Origin: Mucidula mucida
Taxonomy: Eukaryota > Basidiomycota > Agaricomycetes > Agaricales > Physalacriaceae
NCBI GenBank assembly: GCA_015501055.1
Contig: JADNYV010000042.1
Location: 186,001-250,000, forward strand
DNA length: 64,000 bases
Direction: 5' to 3'
Within the stretch, counting starts at the first letter, position 1. Every line of letters begins with the position of its first letter. Of this stretch, positions 1 through 11,149 are shown in pieces. Both the position numbers and the translations under genes were made by a program. The notes below the pieces were generated by a model that ran no database searches, was not told where the DNA came from, and saw nothing but the letters and a program-made list of their open reading frames with translations.

Positions 1-51
1 TCGGCTCGGTGATAGTGGAGAAGCCAATCTAACGCGGGAAAACAGCATTTG

Positions 52-1289
52 AGGATTATCCAGAAGGGGTCCTCGGAGGGCTTTAGTCCATGGTTTCTGC
101 TGCTGGGATCGACCTCGTCGGCGGCGGGAATGCTCAACATGTACGTCTCTGCCTACGCGACGTAATACGCACTCCTAGACAACGCGTGTAGGATCACCAT
201 GCAATGGAGCATCGTTCGCTGCTGTCGCCTCTTCGTGCGTACAGTTACCATTTATCTGGATATACGAGCCCTGATGTCTCCTAGAGCCTGAGCAGTTGTC
301 TAGAAATGACGGCCGGCGTGATTCAGGTCGGACTGCAATGGGCCATGTTCACCTTCATGTATGTCATCTAGGTCATCTGCTCTTGCTCTAATTATTTGCT
401 TAGAATGGTGCTGTACATGCTATACTATCCACCACATCTCAAGTATCTCGAGTTAAGCATTGACACTCACGACTCTCGGCCACCGCGCCTTGTAAAGACT
501 CCAACCAGGAGTTCGGAATGGCGGCTGTCTATTCTCCTCAGTTGGGTTGTTGCGGCACATCTGTACGTCCCCGCACCCTTCTCTTTCGCTCTAATAAATC
601 TGTTCTTACAGGTTCATAATCATATTCACGACATTCTTCCTCATTGCTACACAACAACCTACTGGAAGATGGGCTACATTTCTTGGAGTCTCATCTGCTA
701 TGCTTGCGGCTATTCAATATGCGCCCCAGATTGCCCACACATACAACGCCAAGGTTGTTGGTGCGCTGAGTATACCGATGATGCTCATCCAGAGTCCTGG
801 GGCTGTTTTGATGGTCTTGAGTATTGCGCTGCGCCCTGGAACGAATTGGACCAGTAGGCTCTCCAGTATCCTCCATGTTCACGCTTTCTGATATTATTGA
901 CAGGTTGGATAACTTTCGCAGTCGCTGGAATAATGCAAGGCACTCTCCTCGTCATGTGTATCTTTTGGAAAATCAGACAACACAAACTCGGCATCGATGA
1001 CTTTGGCGAGCCTCTTCCTTACACATACACCAACGCTGCGGCTGTAGGCTACGAGGACGAAGTCCCCGGTCTTGTTATAACGGACGAAGACCCGGATCCT
1101 GTTTCTGTCAGAGTTGCTTTGGCTAACGCTTTGGAGAGTGCGGTTGAGGGCGATGTGAGAAGTCATGGAATTCAACGAGTAGACTCGCTGCCTATACAAG
1201 AGTCCACGCCATTGTTGCCCAAGCCAAAGAGCCCGGAGAGGAAGAGCACAGGATGGTTTGGGTGGGGAGGCACGAGCAAGGATTCATGA
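52..1289 (+). CDS. PQ-loop repeat membrane protein, 5' partial
   Basis: This is a multi-pass membrane protein of the PQ-loop family, whose members include lysosomal or vacuolar amino-acid exporters and MPDU1-like proteins. The first visible exon (about 52-140) reads IIQKGSSEGFSPWFLLLGS, a typical PQ-loop helix start. Later exons hold a second PQ motif (QYAPQIAHTYNAKVVGALS, near 710-770) and hydrophobic segments through about 985. The C-terminal tail is polar and probably cytosolic, with a dileucine-like STPLLPK stretch, and ends at 1289. Introns of about 50 nt fall at about 141, 372, 562 and 856. The N-terminus lies left of the window. Substrate and organelle cannot be told from sequence. Confidence 0.8.
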
Positions 1290-1457
1290 TTATTTTTTCT
1301 TTTGGTTATAGATGCAATTTCATAATGCCGCTAACGAGTCGTATATACAATAGTCGTAATGTTATTTTAGTTGCTTTCCGGATGGTTGAATACAAAGCTT
1401 CCCAGCGTGACCTGACATGACAGTTGTGCAATTTGAATCTCATGATCTCCTACAGCC

Positions 1458-3062
1458 ATGTCCTCCGCTGAACACGACGTTAACATTGACATTGACTCCA
1501 CGCTGTCGAGTTTATTTTTTCTACGGGATGGATCGGAGCCCATAACTTTGCCACCGTGCGGCCGGCCTAATGATAGTACGCCACGGAACAAATCCTCGAC
1601 GCGCCGTCTCCTGTGGGTCGCGACTTCGATTGCCGCCATTTGTGTACGTGAGCCGACTAGCGAGGTCTTTGCGTGCTCTCTCTCCATTTCTCGCAATTCG
1701 TTGGAGATATACCTGGCAGAGAATCACACCGTTGACCCAATCACCATCGCATACCTTGACCGACTTCTTACTGGTCTCGTCGACATATCTGAACAACACG
1801 AATCCTTCTCAGAGCATGTCATGGGTACACTTGCTGTCGTGCTGGAATTTACGCTGCCTAAATTTCTCCACTCAATCTCTAGACGTGATGAGGACTGGGA
1901 TGCACGTATGGCAGAGATCGAGAAGATGGCTTTATCGGATGAGGAGAGGGCGGCGTTTTTGGAGCTGCAAGAAAGGATCAGTTATGTCTATGTCACTGCG
2001 GGAATGTACGCGACAGAACGCTCCGACAAAACCTTAGAGAGTTGATTTCGGGGTTGGGCTACCTCCGCGCCTTGGTCTTTGAAGCCCCTGATAAAGCTGT
2101 CATTGCTGAGGCGCTCAAGAAGATTGATTTCCACTCTTCCGTTGGACGAAGAAGCTGCGATGCGGAGGACTTGGATCCGGAAAGAATCATGATCGCAAGG
2201 TACTTGTTCTTCTTTCAGTATCAAGACTCGTCTAACTGATCTAGATTTCTCGTTGACGCGCTATGTAGCTCGCATGCTTAGCGTTATGGTCCATGTGATG
2301 AGGTTGGTGGCGTTGGCAGTCTCGCCGACGTACAAGCACCTTTTCACCCGCACAAGGCCGCCGATTATCCACTATCTCGCGCCGGTTCAAAAATCTATGC
2401 TCATCGATACGGGTGCTGCGTTGCAGTTTCTCGCTGACAGCCTCGATGTCCCGCTCCTACTCAACGACATCTTTTCATCTGCCGACGACACTGTTCGTCA
2501 AATCGATGAATGTCCCATGCTGAGATCACGTTGTTTGGCGTCTTCTTATAGATGCGCTACAAGGAGCGCCGGGAGGGTATTGGGTTATTGGTACTCAAAG
2601 TTGATGTGTGCTGGATGTTACGCCACGATCGCCAGAGCGTACCCGAAAGTTCTTCAAGACTCCCAGATTACAACACTGGTCAGCCTTGTTATCTTGTCCT
2701 AGTTTTAACTCGATGCTTACTTTTCGTTTAGAAACCGTTTCTCCTTCAGGGTACCATGGAAAGTTGACTGCGCCGTGGATTCCTCCCAACCTCTCCAATT
2801 TGGATGAACTCGTGGGTTTTGATTTTGACAGGAGGGTCAAAGCCGCTACTCTCGATGTTATGAAAGAGGATTTGGTGGCTATTGTTCGCTTGCGTCACAG
2901 CGCAAGAAAAAACAAGTTGAAGCTATTCACTAGTATGTCAGGGACGCTTTGCTTCTTCTTCAGGGCATTTACTATTTTTTAGACGCGACAGAGGAAGCGA
3001 ACTTTGTGAGGAGGATGAAGGAAAGGGTTGGGAAGACTGTTCAATCTGACTCTGTTGTGTAA
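1458..3062 (+). CDS. Hypothetical protein, multi-exon
   Basis: I do not recognise this protein. It begins MSSAEHDVNIDIDSTLSS and continues through several exons with coherent coding sequence. These include a long first exon, a segment starting LISGLGYLRALVFEAPDKAV (from about 2045), a segment with VHVMRLVALAVSPTYKHLF (about 2290-2345), and a C-terminal part containing ELVGFDFDRRVKAATLDVMK, ending in QSDSVV before a TAA at 3060. Intron positions are inferred from consensus sites near 2185-2240, 2515-2560, 2690-2735 and 2935-2980. The intron near 1985-2040 has a weak donor, so that junction is uncertain. No signal peptide or catalytic motif is evident. Confidence 0.6.
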
Positions 3063-3204
3063 CTGGGTGTATATTTCTCGCTGTGAGCCTGGCGGCAGAG
3101 ATCAAAAGTATATTACCTACTCATTACTATACGCCACAATTTCGCCGGTTATCAGTGAGTTACCGGTAAATTGATGGGCCATCACTTGTAACTGGACCAC
3201 CACG

Positions 3205-4881
3205 ATGACCTCTCTCATCGCCATTCTCGACCTCAAGGGAAAGCCTCTTATACAGCGAACATACAGGGACGATGTGTCGCCCTCATATGTTGAGAAATTC
3301 CTACCTATCGTGCTCGACATTGAGGAGGAAGGCCAACAAGTAACGCCGTGTTTTTCTCGGGAGGGTGTCAACTACATACACATCCGACATTCCAACCTGT
3401 ACTGTGGGCCTTGACATTTTGCTCGTTGGATATCGTGCACCGTCTAACCCCGCGGCCGCAGTGCTCGCATTATCAAAACGCAACACCAATGCCGCCGAGA
3501 CGGTCATCTTCCTGCATCGGCTAACGCAGGTGCTCGTCGAGTACTTCAAGGAGCTGGAGGAAGAGAGTATACGCGACAATTTTGTCATTATATACGAGCT
3601 GATGGACGAGATGATGGATTTCGGGTATCCGCAGACGACGGAGAGCAAGATCTTGCAAGAGTGCGTGTTATTGCGATTTGATATGTTTACAGTGCTCATG
3701 CATGGGTCTGCAGATATATCACGCAGGAATCACACAAACTCGAGACGATACAGCCGCGGGTTCCGCCGTCTGTTACGAATGCCGTGTCGTGGCGAACGGA
3801 GGGCATAAGGTATCGCAAGAACGAGGTGTTCTTGGATGTCATTGAAAGTGTCAATCTACTAGTGAGCTCTCTTTATTAACCTTGTGTTTGGTTCACATTT
3901 TTACAAACAGGTCAATGCGAACGGAAACGTCGTACGGTCAGAGATATTGGGTGCTGTGAAAATGAAGTGCTATCTAAGCGGCATGCCCGAGCTACGTCTG
4001 GGGCTCAACGACAAGGTCATGTTCGAGAGCACAGGTCGCAGTGAGTTGTACTTTACTGCAATCCACGATAGACGCCAATCATTGCAGCTGCCCGCGGCAA
4101 GGCGATCGAGATGGAGGACGTCAAATTCCATCAATGCGTGCGCCTGTCGCGATTCGAAAATGACCGGACGATATCGTTCATTCCTCCCGATGGCGAGTTT
4201 GAGCTCATGTCCTACCGGCTGAGTACGCCAGTGAAACCCCTGATTTGGGTGGAGGCGGCGGTGGAGAGTCACCGCGGGAGCAGGGTGAGTATGTGGTCAA
4301 GGTGGTCGCGCAGTTCAAGAGGCGGAGTACGGCGAGCAACGTTGAGATATACGTGCCAGTGCCGGACGACGCGGACAGTCCAAAGTTCAGAGTGAGTTTT
4401 CAAGGCATGCGATTTATATTGATTTGGGCTCATCCTGGGGGTGTAGGCTTCGACAGGCAGTGTTCAGTATGCTCCCGACAAGAGCGCGTTTGTATGGAAG
4501 ATTAAGCAGCTGGGCGGTGGCAGAGAGTTTTTGATGCGGGCGCACTTTGGGCTGCCCAGTGTCAAGGCGGTACGTGTTTCTTGAATCTGGCGTTCTGGTA
4601 TTTACGCTCTTCCAGAACAAGAAGTCGAGAAGCGCGCGCCTATTACTGTCAAGTTTGAGATTCCTTACTTTACGGTCAGTGGAATACAAGTGCGGTACTT
4701 GAAGATTGTGGAGAAGAGTGGATATCAAGCGTTACCTTGGGTGAGATATATCACACAGAATGGAGACGATTATAGGTGAGTCGCTTTTGCAGAGAGGTGC
4801 AATTGGAGATGCTCAATTGTTTTCTTTAGTTTACGTACCGCATCGGAGAAGGGGAGTGCTCCGATACGACCACCAATGTAG
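3205..4881 (+). CDS. APM1: AP-1 clathrin adaptor complex subunit mu
   Basis: This is the medium chain of the AP-1 clathrin adaptor, which recognises tyrosine-based sorting signals at the trans-Golgi network and endosomes. The N-terminal longin-like half starts [20 protein letters not shown] and includes [20 protein letters not shown] and [18 protein letters not shown]. The mu-homology half includes [39 protein letters not shown] and [16 protein letters not shown]. It ends near [18 protein letters not shown] followed by a short tail. About nine exons with 45-60 nt introns give roughly 430 residues, the family's usual length. The ATG at 3205 starts the canonical N-terminus. Confidence 0.95.
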
Positions 4882-5070
4882 GAATAGAGGGCATTTCTTT
4901 ATTTACATTTCACGCAATCATTTACCTTGAGCAATGTTGTACGTGAAAGGCAACCATACGAGGAGCGGGATCCTCGGTCCGGGATAGCCGCTCTGAGTCA
5001 TCACCAGGGGGACAGCGCATGCAGCGGTCGCTACTCTTGCTCTTACAGTGACACCCTCCGAAATCTGATC

Positions 5071-6303
5071 ATGAATTCTGTGTCGGCGCAGGCGCTTGAA
5101 GAGGCGGCGAACATTGCGACGGAATTTATCTACAGTGCGCTAACAACGTCTTTTTTTTTGTCAGCACTAATCCATGGAAAAGGTCTCGACAATCTACCCA
5201 ATGAAGTGCGCCATATGTGTGAGGAAATTAAATACCTCGACTCAAAGGCCTTTGGTGCGCTTCTGTGCCTCCGATCTAGTCCATTACCGATCCATCATAC
5301 ACAGATATCCAATCTGCTATTGAAAGCGAGTGCAGCGTTACATCGACATGGCGCGGCAGCCTTCAGGGATTCCACCAAACTACAAGGGCCCCAACCAAGC
5401 CCGCATTGCCGCAGCTTTTACCGAGATACATAAACTGAACACGGAAAAGATGATGTTTTCCCAACAAATGATCACGCTCATTCTACGGACGCGCGCGCGG
5501 CTTGACGTCGACATTGGCAAGGTCCGGCGTCTTCAAGGCGAGCCTCCATTGAACGAGGGCCACGCACGGCCTTCCACCGCTGGCTATGCATTCAGTAATA
5601 ATGCGGCAATGGACATGACCGAGAGCCTCCGGAGTGTGATGATGGTGCCACCAACAACACCGGCTCCTGTAGCAGAAACACGACGTCCATCGCCTGCGTT
5701 GTCGCCCAGCCTACAGCGACGACACCTGCGGGTGCGACAACGAAAAGTTTGTGGCTTCTGCTTTCCTCATGATCGCTCATGCATATCTTGTTTCAGAACG
5801 CCGATTAGCTGCATCGACACCTTCTATCAAACTGCCCGCTACTAGATCCATGTCGCCTGTTGCGCCGCCAAAGGCAATCCCGCCGCCACAGAGACCCTCG
5901 CGGCTTTCCCGCAGTGCATCCACCGCAGCCACCGCCAGAACCTGTCGCACCTGAACCGGAAGAAGCGGAGGATGTGGAAGGCGAAGATGAAGACGGCGAT
6001 GATGATAAGCCGTATTGTTTCTGTCAGAAGAAAAGCTTTGGAGATGTAGGTTTCATTCCAAGAAGAAGGCTCATCTCATTGTTTTTTTTTCCAGATGATT
6101 GCCTGCGATGGACCAAACTGTCCATATGAATGGGTTGGTTTTTTTTTTGGACACTGACTGAATTTTTTGCTGATTTTATTTAGTTCCATCTGTCATGCGT
6201 TGGTTTGAAGACGAACCAATTGAATGAAGATGCGTCGTGGTACTGCGATGTTTGCAAGACAAAGATGGCTGGTCAGACGAATGGCAGGCGACGAAGAAAA
6301 TAG
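5071..6303 (+). CDS. ING-family PHD-finger chromatin protein
   Basis: This looks like an inhibitor-of-growth (Yng/ING) homologue, a histone-H3K4me reader of acetyltransferase or deacetylase complexes. An N-terminal ING helical region is split by introns: LDNLPNEVRHMCEEIKYLDS, then QRYIDMARQPSGIPPNYKGP. A low-complexity Pro/Ala-rich linker and an acidic stretch (EDVEGEDEDGDDDKP) follow. The C-terminal PHD finger has YCFCQKKSFGDMIACDGPNC, then WFHLSCVGL, then WYCDVC, which gives the full C4-H-C3 ligand set. A basic tail GRRRRK precedes TAG at 6301. The linker contains introns whose exact edges are uncertain. Confidence 0.88.
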
Positions 6304-6477
6304 TTGGGTTCGCTCTGTATTTTGCGTTCATTGTAAATTTAGTTGTATTCTGTAGACCAGAACTCGACTTCTTGTTTATTTGTCTGACTGGATCAGCTGT
6401 AAGTACGCCGAATGATTGTACCTGGATTTAAACATGGAACACACAGTGCTCACCACCAACTCTAATACTTTAAACCA

Positions 6478-7280
6478 TGTTCGGACGCGGTTACGGGTAC
6501 TATGACCTTACGACTTGTTGGGCGACTTGCTCGGTGGAGGCCGTTCTCGTTACACGTTCGACGGAGACGTCGACCGTCGCGGGTTTGCGTCCGTTTCGCA
6601 GCGAATACGAGAGGGTACGCCGTCTCTACGCGGTTATTTCTCTCTCCTAATACTAGGCCAAAGGCATCTTCTACAAAGCACCTCGCGTATCGGTGTCCAG
6701 ATGACTTTTATTCCGATCAGCCGCGTGCACCCCCGCGTCCGCGTCGAGCGTCGCGCCTTTGACCTTGGCTGGCTGTACCTCTGAGTCTCTCTTCTGATAT
6801 CATACAACTACGCTTGATAGTCCTTAGCTTTTGTACTGAAGGTCGAATTCTCGGCCAAGTCGACCATAAATTGTAATTGATGTGAGGCACATCCGATTAT
6901 TTCAGGTTGGTGAGTTTGTGTTGGGGTTCACTCATTCTTCAATCATAAACACAAAGCTGGATGGTCAACTTAGCTCTGCTGCTGACCTGAGCAGCAGAGA
7001 GTTAGGATTTGCCTTGGTTTCCAGAAAAAGAGTTGAGTCTATTTACCACGAAGACCACAATTTGTTAGCTCACGGATACCAATCAAACAGTCGTTAAACC
7101 GCACTTCTGCGCATTTTTGTGGAAGTACATGCCAACGCGCGCGCTCATATGCCCTTTGCCATCGTGATCGCTGGACCAAGGGCCAAGGCGAGTCGACACT
7201 CTGTGGATCTTGTGAGAGTGCGTCGAAAATTCGAATTGGTCAGTAGTCTTCGTTGAGGATACTGAAGACTACAGTAAGGT
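6478..7280. other. Poorly resolved region with left arm of an inverted repeat
   Basis: An ATG at 6478 opens MFGRGYGYYD. A plausible coding stretch (LLGDLLGGGRSRYTFDGD) continues in another frame a few bases later, so this may be a frameshifted or decayed gene. Positions about 6687-6748 are repeated in inverted orientation at about 7326-7388. I see no recognisable product and no other clear gene up to 7280. Confidence 0.3.
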
Positions 7281-7389
7281 ATGGAGAAGCTCGGGAGCAA
7301 GGCTAAGCCTGTTACCCCAGAAGGGACGCGGATACAGAGGTGCACGCGGCCGATCGGAATAAAAGTGCATCTGGACACCGATACTCGCG

Positions 7390-7872
7390 TCTGTCGATAC
7401 CAGCAAAGGCCCAGTCACTGAAGAGATCATCAAATTCCATCTCGTTGGAGACATGAAGACCAAGTTCAACAAGCTCGTCAGAGAGCATGGCTGTGTGTAC
7501 GTTTTTCTTATCACCCCTTGTCCTTTTCTTCCCGTCGTCATTGATTTGTTAGGCCGTCGCAGCGCAGATTGACGCGTGAGGAACAGGACCTTGTTGATAA
7601 AACGCGTAAATCTGTGAGCGACCCCCTCTCGTCTATGTCACGCTCGAATTGACGCGTCTTAGCTCATATCGTATTCGTCCGTCAAAGTTACGGCTGATGC
7701 TCAGAAGGCGTATCTCGCCAAGAACCCCAAAGCACAGCCGAAGGGTGCAACAACTGAGGCTGGGCCTTCTACTACCGCGAAGGAACCGCTACAGAATAGC
7801 AACGGGAAGCGCGCTCGCGATGATGATAGTGTCCCGTCCGGCAGTGTGGGCAAGAAAGCCAAAACTACGTAG
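7390..7872 (+). CDS. Small hypothetical protein, start unresolved
   Basis: Three exons join in a single frame: about 7390-7498 (SVDTSKGPVTEEIIKFHLVG...), 7554-7615 (PSQRRLTREEQDLVDKTRKS) and about 7663-7872. The last encodes a Lys/Pro/Thr-rich tail with nuclear-localisation-like patches (GKRARDDD and GKKAKTT) before TAG at 7870. The introns have good donor GTACGT and acceptor TTAG sites. The 5' end runs into the right arm of the 6.7/7.35 kb inverted repeat and no in-frame ATG was found upstream, so the start is missing or lies beyond an unseen intron. No family is recognised. Confidence 0.45.
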
Positions 7873-8083
7873 ACTTACTCGATGATTCTTGCTACTACTT
7901 TACACATCTCGTACTAGTCCTTTCTATAATTGTACCTATATTGGCTGAAGTTAACAATACATATATCCTTTCTTGAGCTACAGGGTATTGAAAGGTAAGA
8001 TAATTCATCCTAGCGATACAGACTGTGATAAGAGAGAAAGTAATAATAAATGTGCCAGAAGAGGTAGTACAAGAAAAGAGACC

Positions 8084-9782
8084 TCAAGTCATGGCAGCTG
8101 CGACTTGGGCAGCATAAGCACGCAAAGGTGCGCATTTTTCCAAATGGCGATGTAGATTATCGCACCGCGAAGTGTTCTTGGCCAAGCAGAAAGCGCAGCG
8201 GACGTCGATCACGATGTGTACGTTCTCGATATGTTTTTCTACAGCGCGAGCATCTGCGAAGGGCTTGTCCTTAGTACATCCAAATGGACAGGCACATTTT
8301 GCCTTGGCCTTTGCGATTTCGGTATGCTCCGATTTGAAATGTTTGCGGAGCTCCTTGCGCGTGTGGCGAAAATCGCAGCCCGACACGCAGCACTCGTGCC
8401 AGTCACTCCGATAGTAGACTTTTTTGTTATCGGGGAAAACGGGGCAGACCTCCTGGAGTGTGGCCAGGTTTTTATTGCCCGTGAGCGGCTGCACGGTGTA
8501 GCCTTGGGGCCTGTCGAGAGCGTATTAGTTTGGTATACATATGATGGAGGGAAAGCATAGAACTGACACGTCCTCAAGCAAGAGCTCTGGCAGTGTAATC
8601 GACGCGTTCGGAATAGAGGGCCCAGGATTGGCCGAAGCGTACGGGCCTTGCTTCGCGCTGTGCACTCTAGCGCTAGGGGACTGAGTTAGACATATGCTCT
8701 AGGACATAAGGGACAAATAACGAACCGTCGTTTGGCGCCTACAGACGAGTGAGCATGTTGTACCTCGGGCTCTGGAGTCGAGTCGCCTGAACCAGGGGTA
8801 GCCAACCTGAGAGGCCAAGACACGGCAGAGGAGTCCTTGGCTTGGGGGAGGTAATTTTCAAAGCCGAGGGAAGGAGCGGCGACATTCCAATTTAGGAAAG
8901 GTTTGAAGTTGGCGGGCGGGGTGAAATCGAGTTCACTGGGGAGCGCAAGGGAGGGTTGATTCACAGAGTCGATTTCTTGGTTAATGCGGCAAAGGAAGGC
9001 ATTGTTTTCGTCTTCATCGAAGGGAGGGAGTTGGTATGTTGGATCTTCGACGTAGGAAGGGACTTCGTGAGATTGACACCTACACGGAATGAAGAGCGGT
9101 TAGAAAAGACCTAATCACCAAAAGCAAGGAAATGCAACTTACAACAATTGGCGCCCCACATTCTGTCGAGCTGCATAGTTGGCATTACCGTAGATGTTAC
9201 CATCGACCGGAGTGTCGATTCTGCGGTGCAAGGTGAGAAAAGTGTGGAGAGACTGCAGTGTCTAAACATACTTTCGCAGATTAAGGGCGTGGAAGGGAGC
9301 CTCCATGCCGGTGAGTGCGCTGAAGGTGTTGTTCAGGTTCACGGTAATGGGATAGAGACACAATGAACATACCGTATGTCGTCCTTGAAGACGCCTGGAG
9401 TCGGGTAGACCGACAGGCGAGGCCCGTCTGCGTGGGGGACTTGGAGCGGAGCATAATTTTCCGAGCGCTTCCTGTAGAATCTGAGAATCAATGAAAAGGT
9501 AGAGCAGGAGACATCCTCACGGGCGGCGCGGAATAGTCGCCATGAACGCATCATAGTTGGCGCCGGGAGTACCATCGCTAGGCGCCGAGTCAATGATGCG
9601 ACGAGAGCGCGGAGAGCTGTGATGAACGTACTCATTAATGGCGAAAGTGGGAAAATCAGAGCTGAAGTCCATGTCGAGGTGCAAGAGATACAGTCGTTGA
9701 AAAAATACTGAGGAATTAGAGGAGAACAAGCACCAGCCCTACATGTATAGAAGGAAGCGTATTGTGACATGTTGTCGTCCAC
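8084..9782 (-). CDS. C2H2-type zinc-finger protein
   Basis: This is a multi-exon minus-strand gene starting MDDNMSQYASFYT at 9782. The N-terminal and central parts are low-complexity and tyrosine/proline-rich, as in many fungal DNA-binding proteins. The C-terminal exon (8084-8494) has three Cys/His units. These are C-C-x3-C-DFRHTRKELRKHFKSEH, then CPFGC followed by ADARAVEKHIENVH, then CAFC followed by NLHRHLEKC. The second unit has an unusually long Cys-to-His spacing. It is probably a nuclear transcription regulator, with targets unknown. Several internal introns are inferred near 9080-9140, 9230-9270, 9320-9370 and 9480-9520. Confidence 0.7.
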
Positions 9783-11149
9783 CCGATGGTCTTTTGGTGG
9801 AGGGGAGCGCAGGTGGCCATTGCCGCATTTGGACTACAATGGAATGTCACACATGGCCAGTGACAATCGTTCTTTGTATTCTTCTCAGGGTCGTAGATGG
9901 AACGTCCAGCCGGCGATGGACACTGTAGTGTGGCAAAAAAAGAGACGAGGCTGCCAGTGTCCATAACAAGATTGTTCCAGCCTCCTGGGTCTTTCAGAAA
10001 GATTCAGCTGCAGACACAATAAGATTTTTTGTGCATTCGTCTGGAGAATACAGGGAGCCAGAGTCGTGTTTGAAATATGCAGAATGGGTGAACAGTGAAA
10101 GTAACGGCGGAAGGGAAATGCCGGACAGAGGCCGATCACATTCTTATCTCCGGAAGGACTCTGAATGCAAGCCCGAGATTGCCGAGCCTGTGCCCTCGAT
10201 GACTGCCACTGATTGGACCAGTTGCATCCACAATCCAGAGTACACATATGGATGTAAAATCTTCCTTTCTGGAACTTGTGAATTAGAATGTCGCGTTATC
10301 AGAGCGATTCAATTCCTGAGGCATCCTGGCACCCCGCCCAGCCTGAATCAGGATGCCACTCGACATCAAATACTTACTACTTACTTCGAGTTATGTTGGG
10401 CGTTGTACCCTTGTTACATGTTGTTAGCCTGTTATACAATAACGATCCTTGAGAAATTTTTCAAGGCTGAGATATCCTACTACAGATCATTGCGACCTCG
10501 GCCTTTCCCTTCAAGCTCGACTCGTTTGACTGGCACAGTGGCTTCCGGTATTCAGAAATGCAGAAATGTGGCAGGTCCATCGGTGGGTACTGCACAGCAA
10601 ACGGCTCTACCGGGACGGAGCAACTACTGATCTAGGGTTTAGGGGACTGATGGGGCAGTAATTCCATTGTGCCACTCAGTGCTCCGTTCTCGGCCATCAG
10701 TGTTGGTTCTTGTTTACTCTATTGTCCAGCATCAACTCATGTCTCTTTGAGTCACTGTGGCTTTCTCACGCGTAACGTATGCTCATAGAGGAAGCGGAGT
10801 GGCACCGTGAAATTCCTGTATCCCCCCTCCCAAACTTCTCCGTACGCGTGCCTTTCACTTTAATCACTAGGAATGCCATCGAAGTCCTAGAACGGCGTAA
10901 GAGAGGAATTGTCTCCGTGACGCGTAAATTCACCGCCCATGAACTGGCGCGAAGCAACGGCGCCACGTCTTAGCTTGTATTCCGTTGGTACGTTGAAGTT
11001 TCACCCGAAGCCCACTGCGGCCACAGCGTACGTCGTCCGACTGAGGTTGACGCTGGCACCTCATAATCAGCAATGGCAAGCGCGCGCGCAATGTCCCGTC
11101 CAGGATAACCAAGACGGCATAGATTTCCTCTTACACTCAAGAAAAACTG
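9783..11149. other. Intergenic stretch without a supported gene
   Basis: The only long open frame (about 10031-10630, plus) begins at GTG, shows no recognisable motif and has no ATG near its start, so I do not call it. No repeats, tRNA or transposon termini were seen. Confidence 0.5.

Noticed and set aside
10031..10630. A 199-codon open frame on the plus strand.
   Set aside because: It begins at GTG, has no ATG near the start, no motif, and a composition like its non-coding surroundings.
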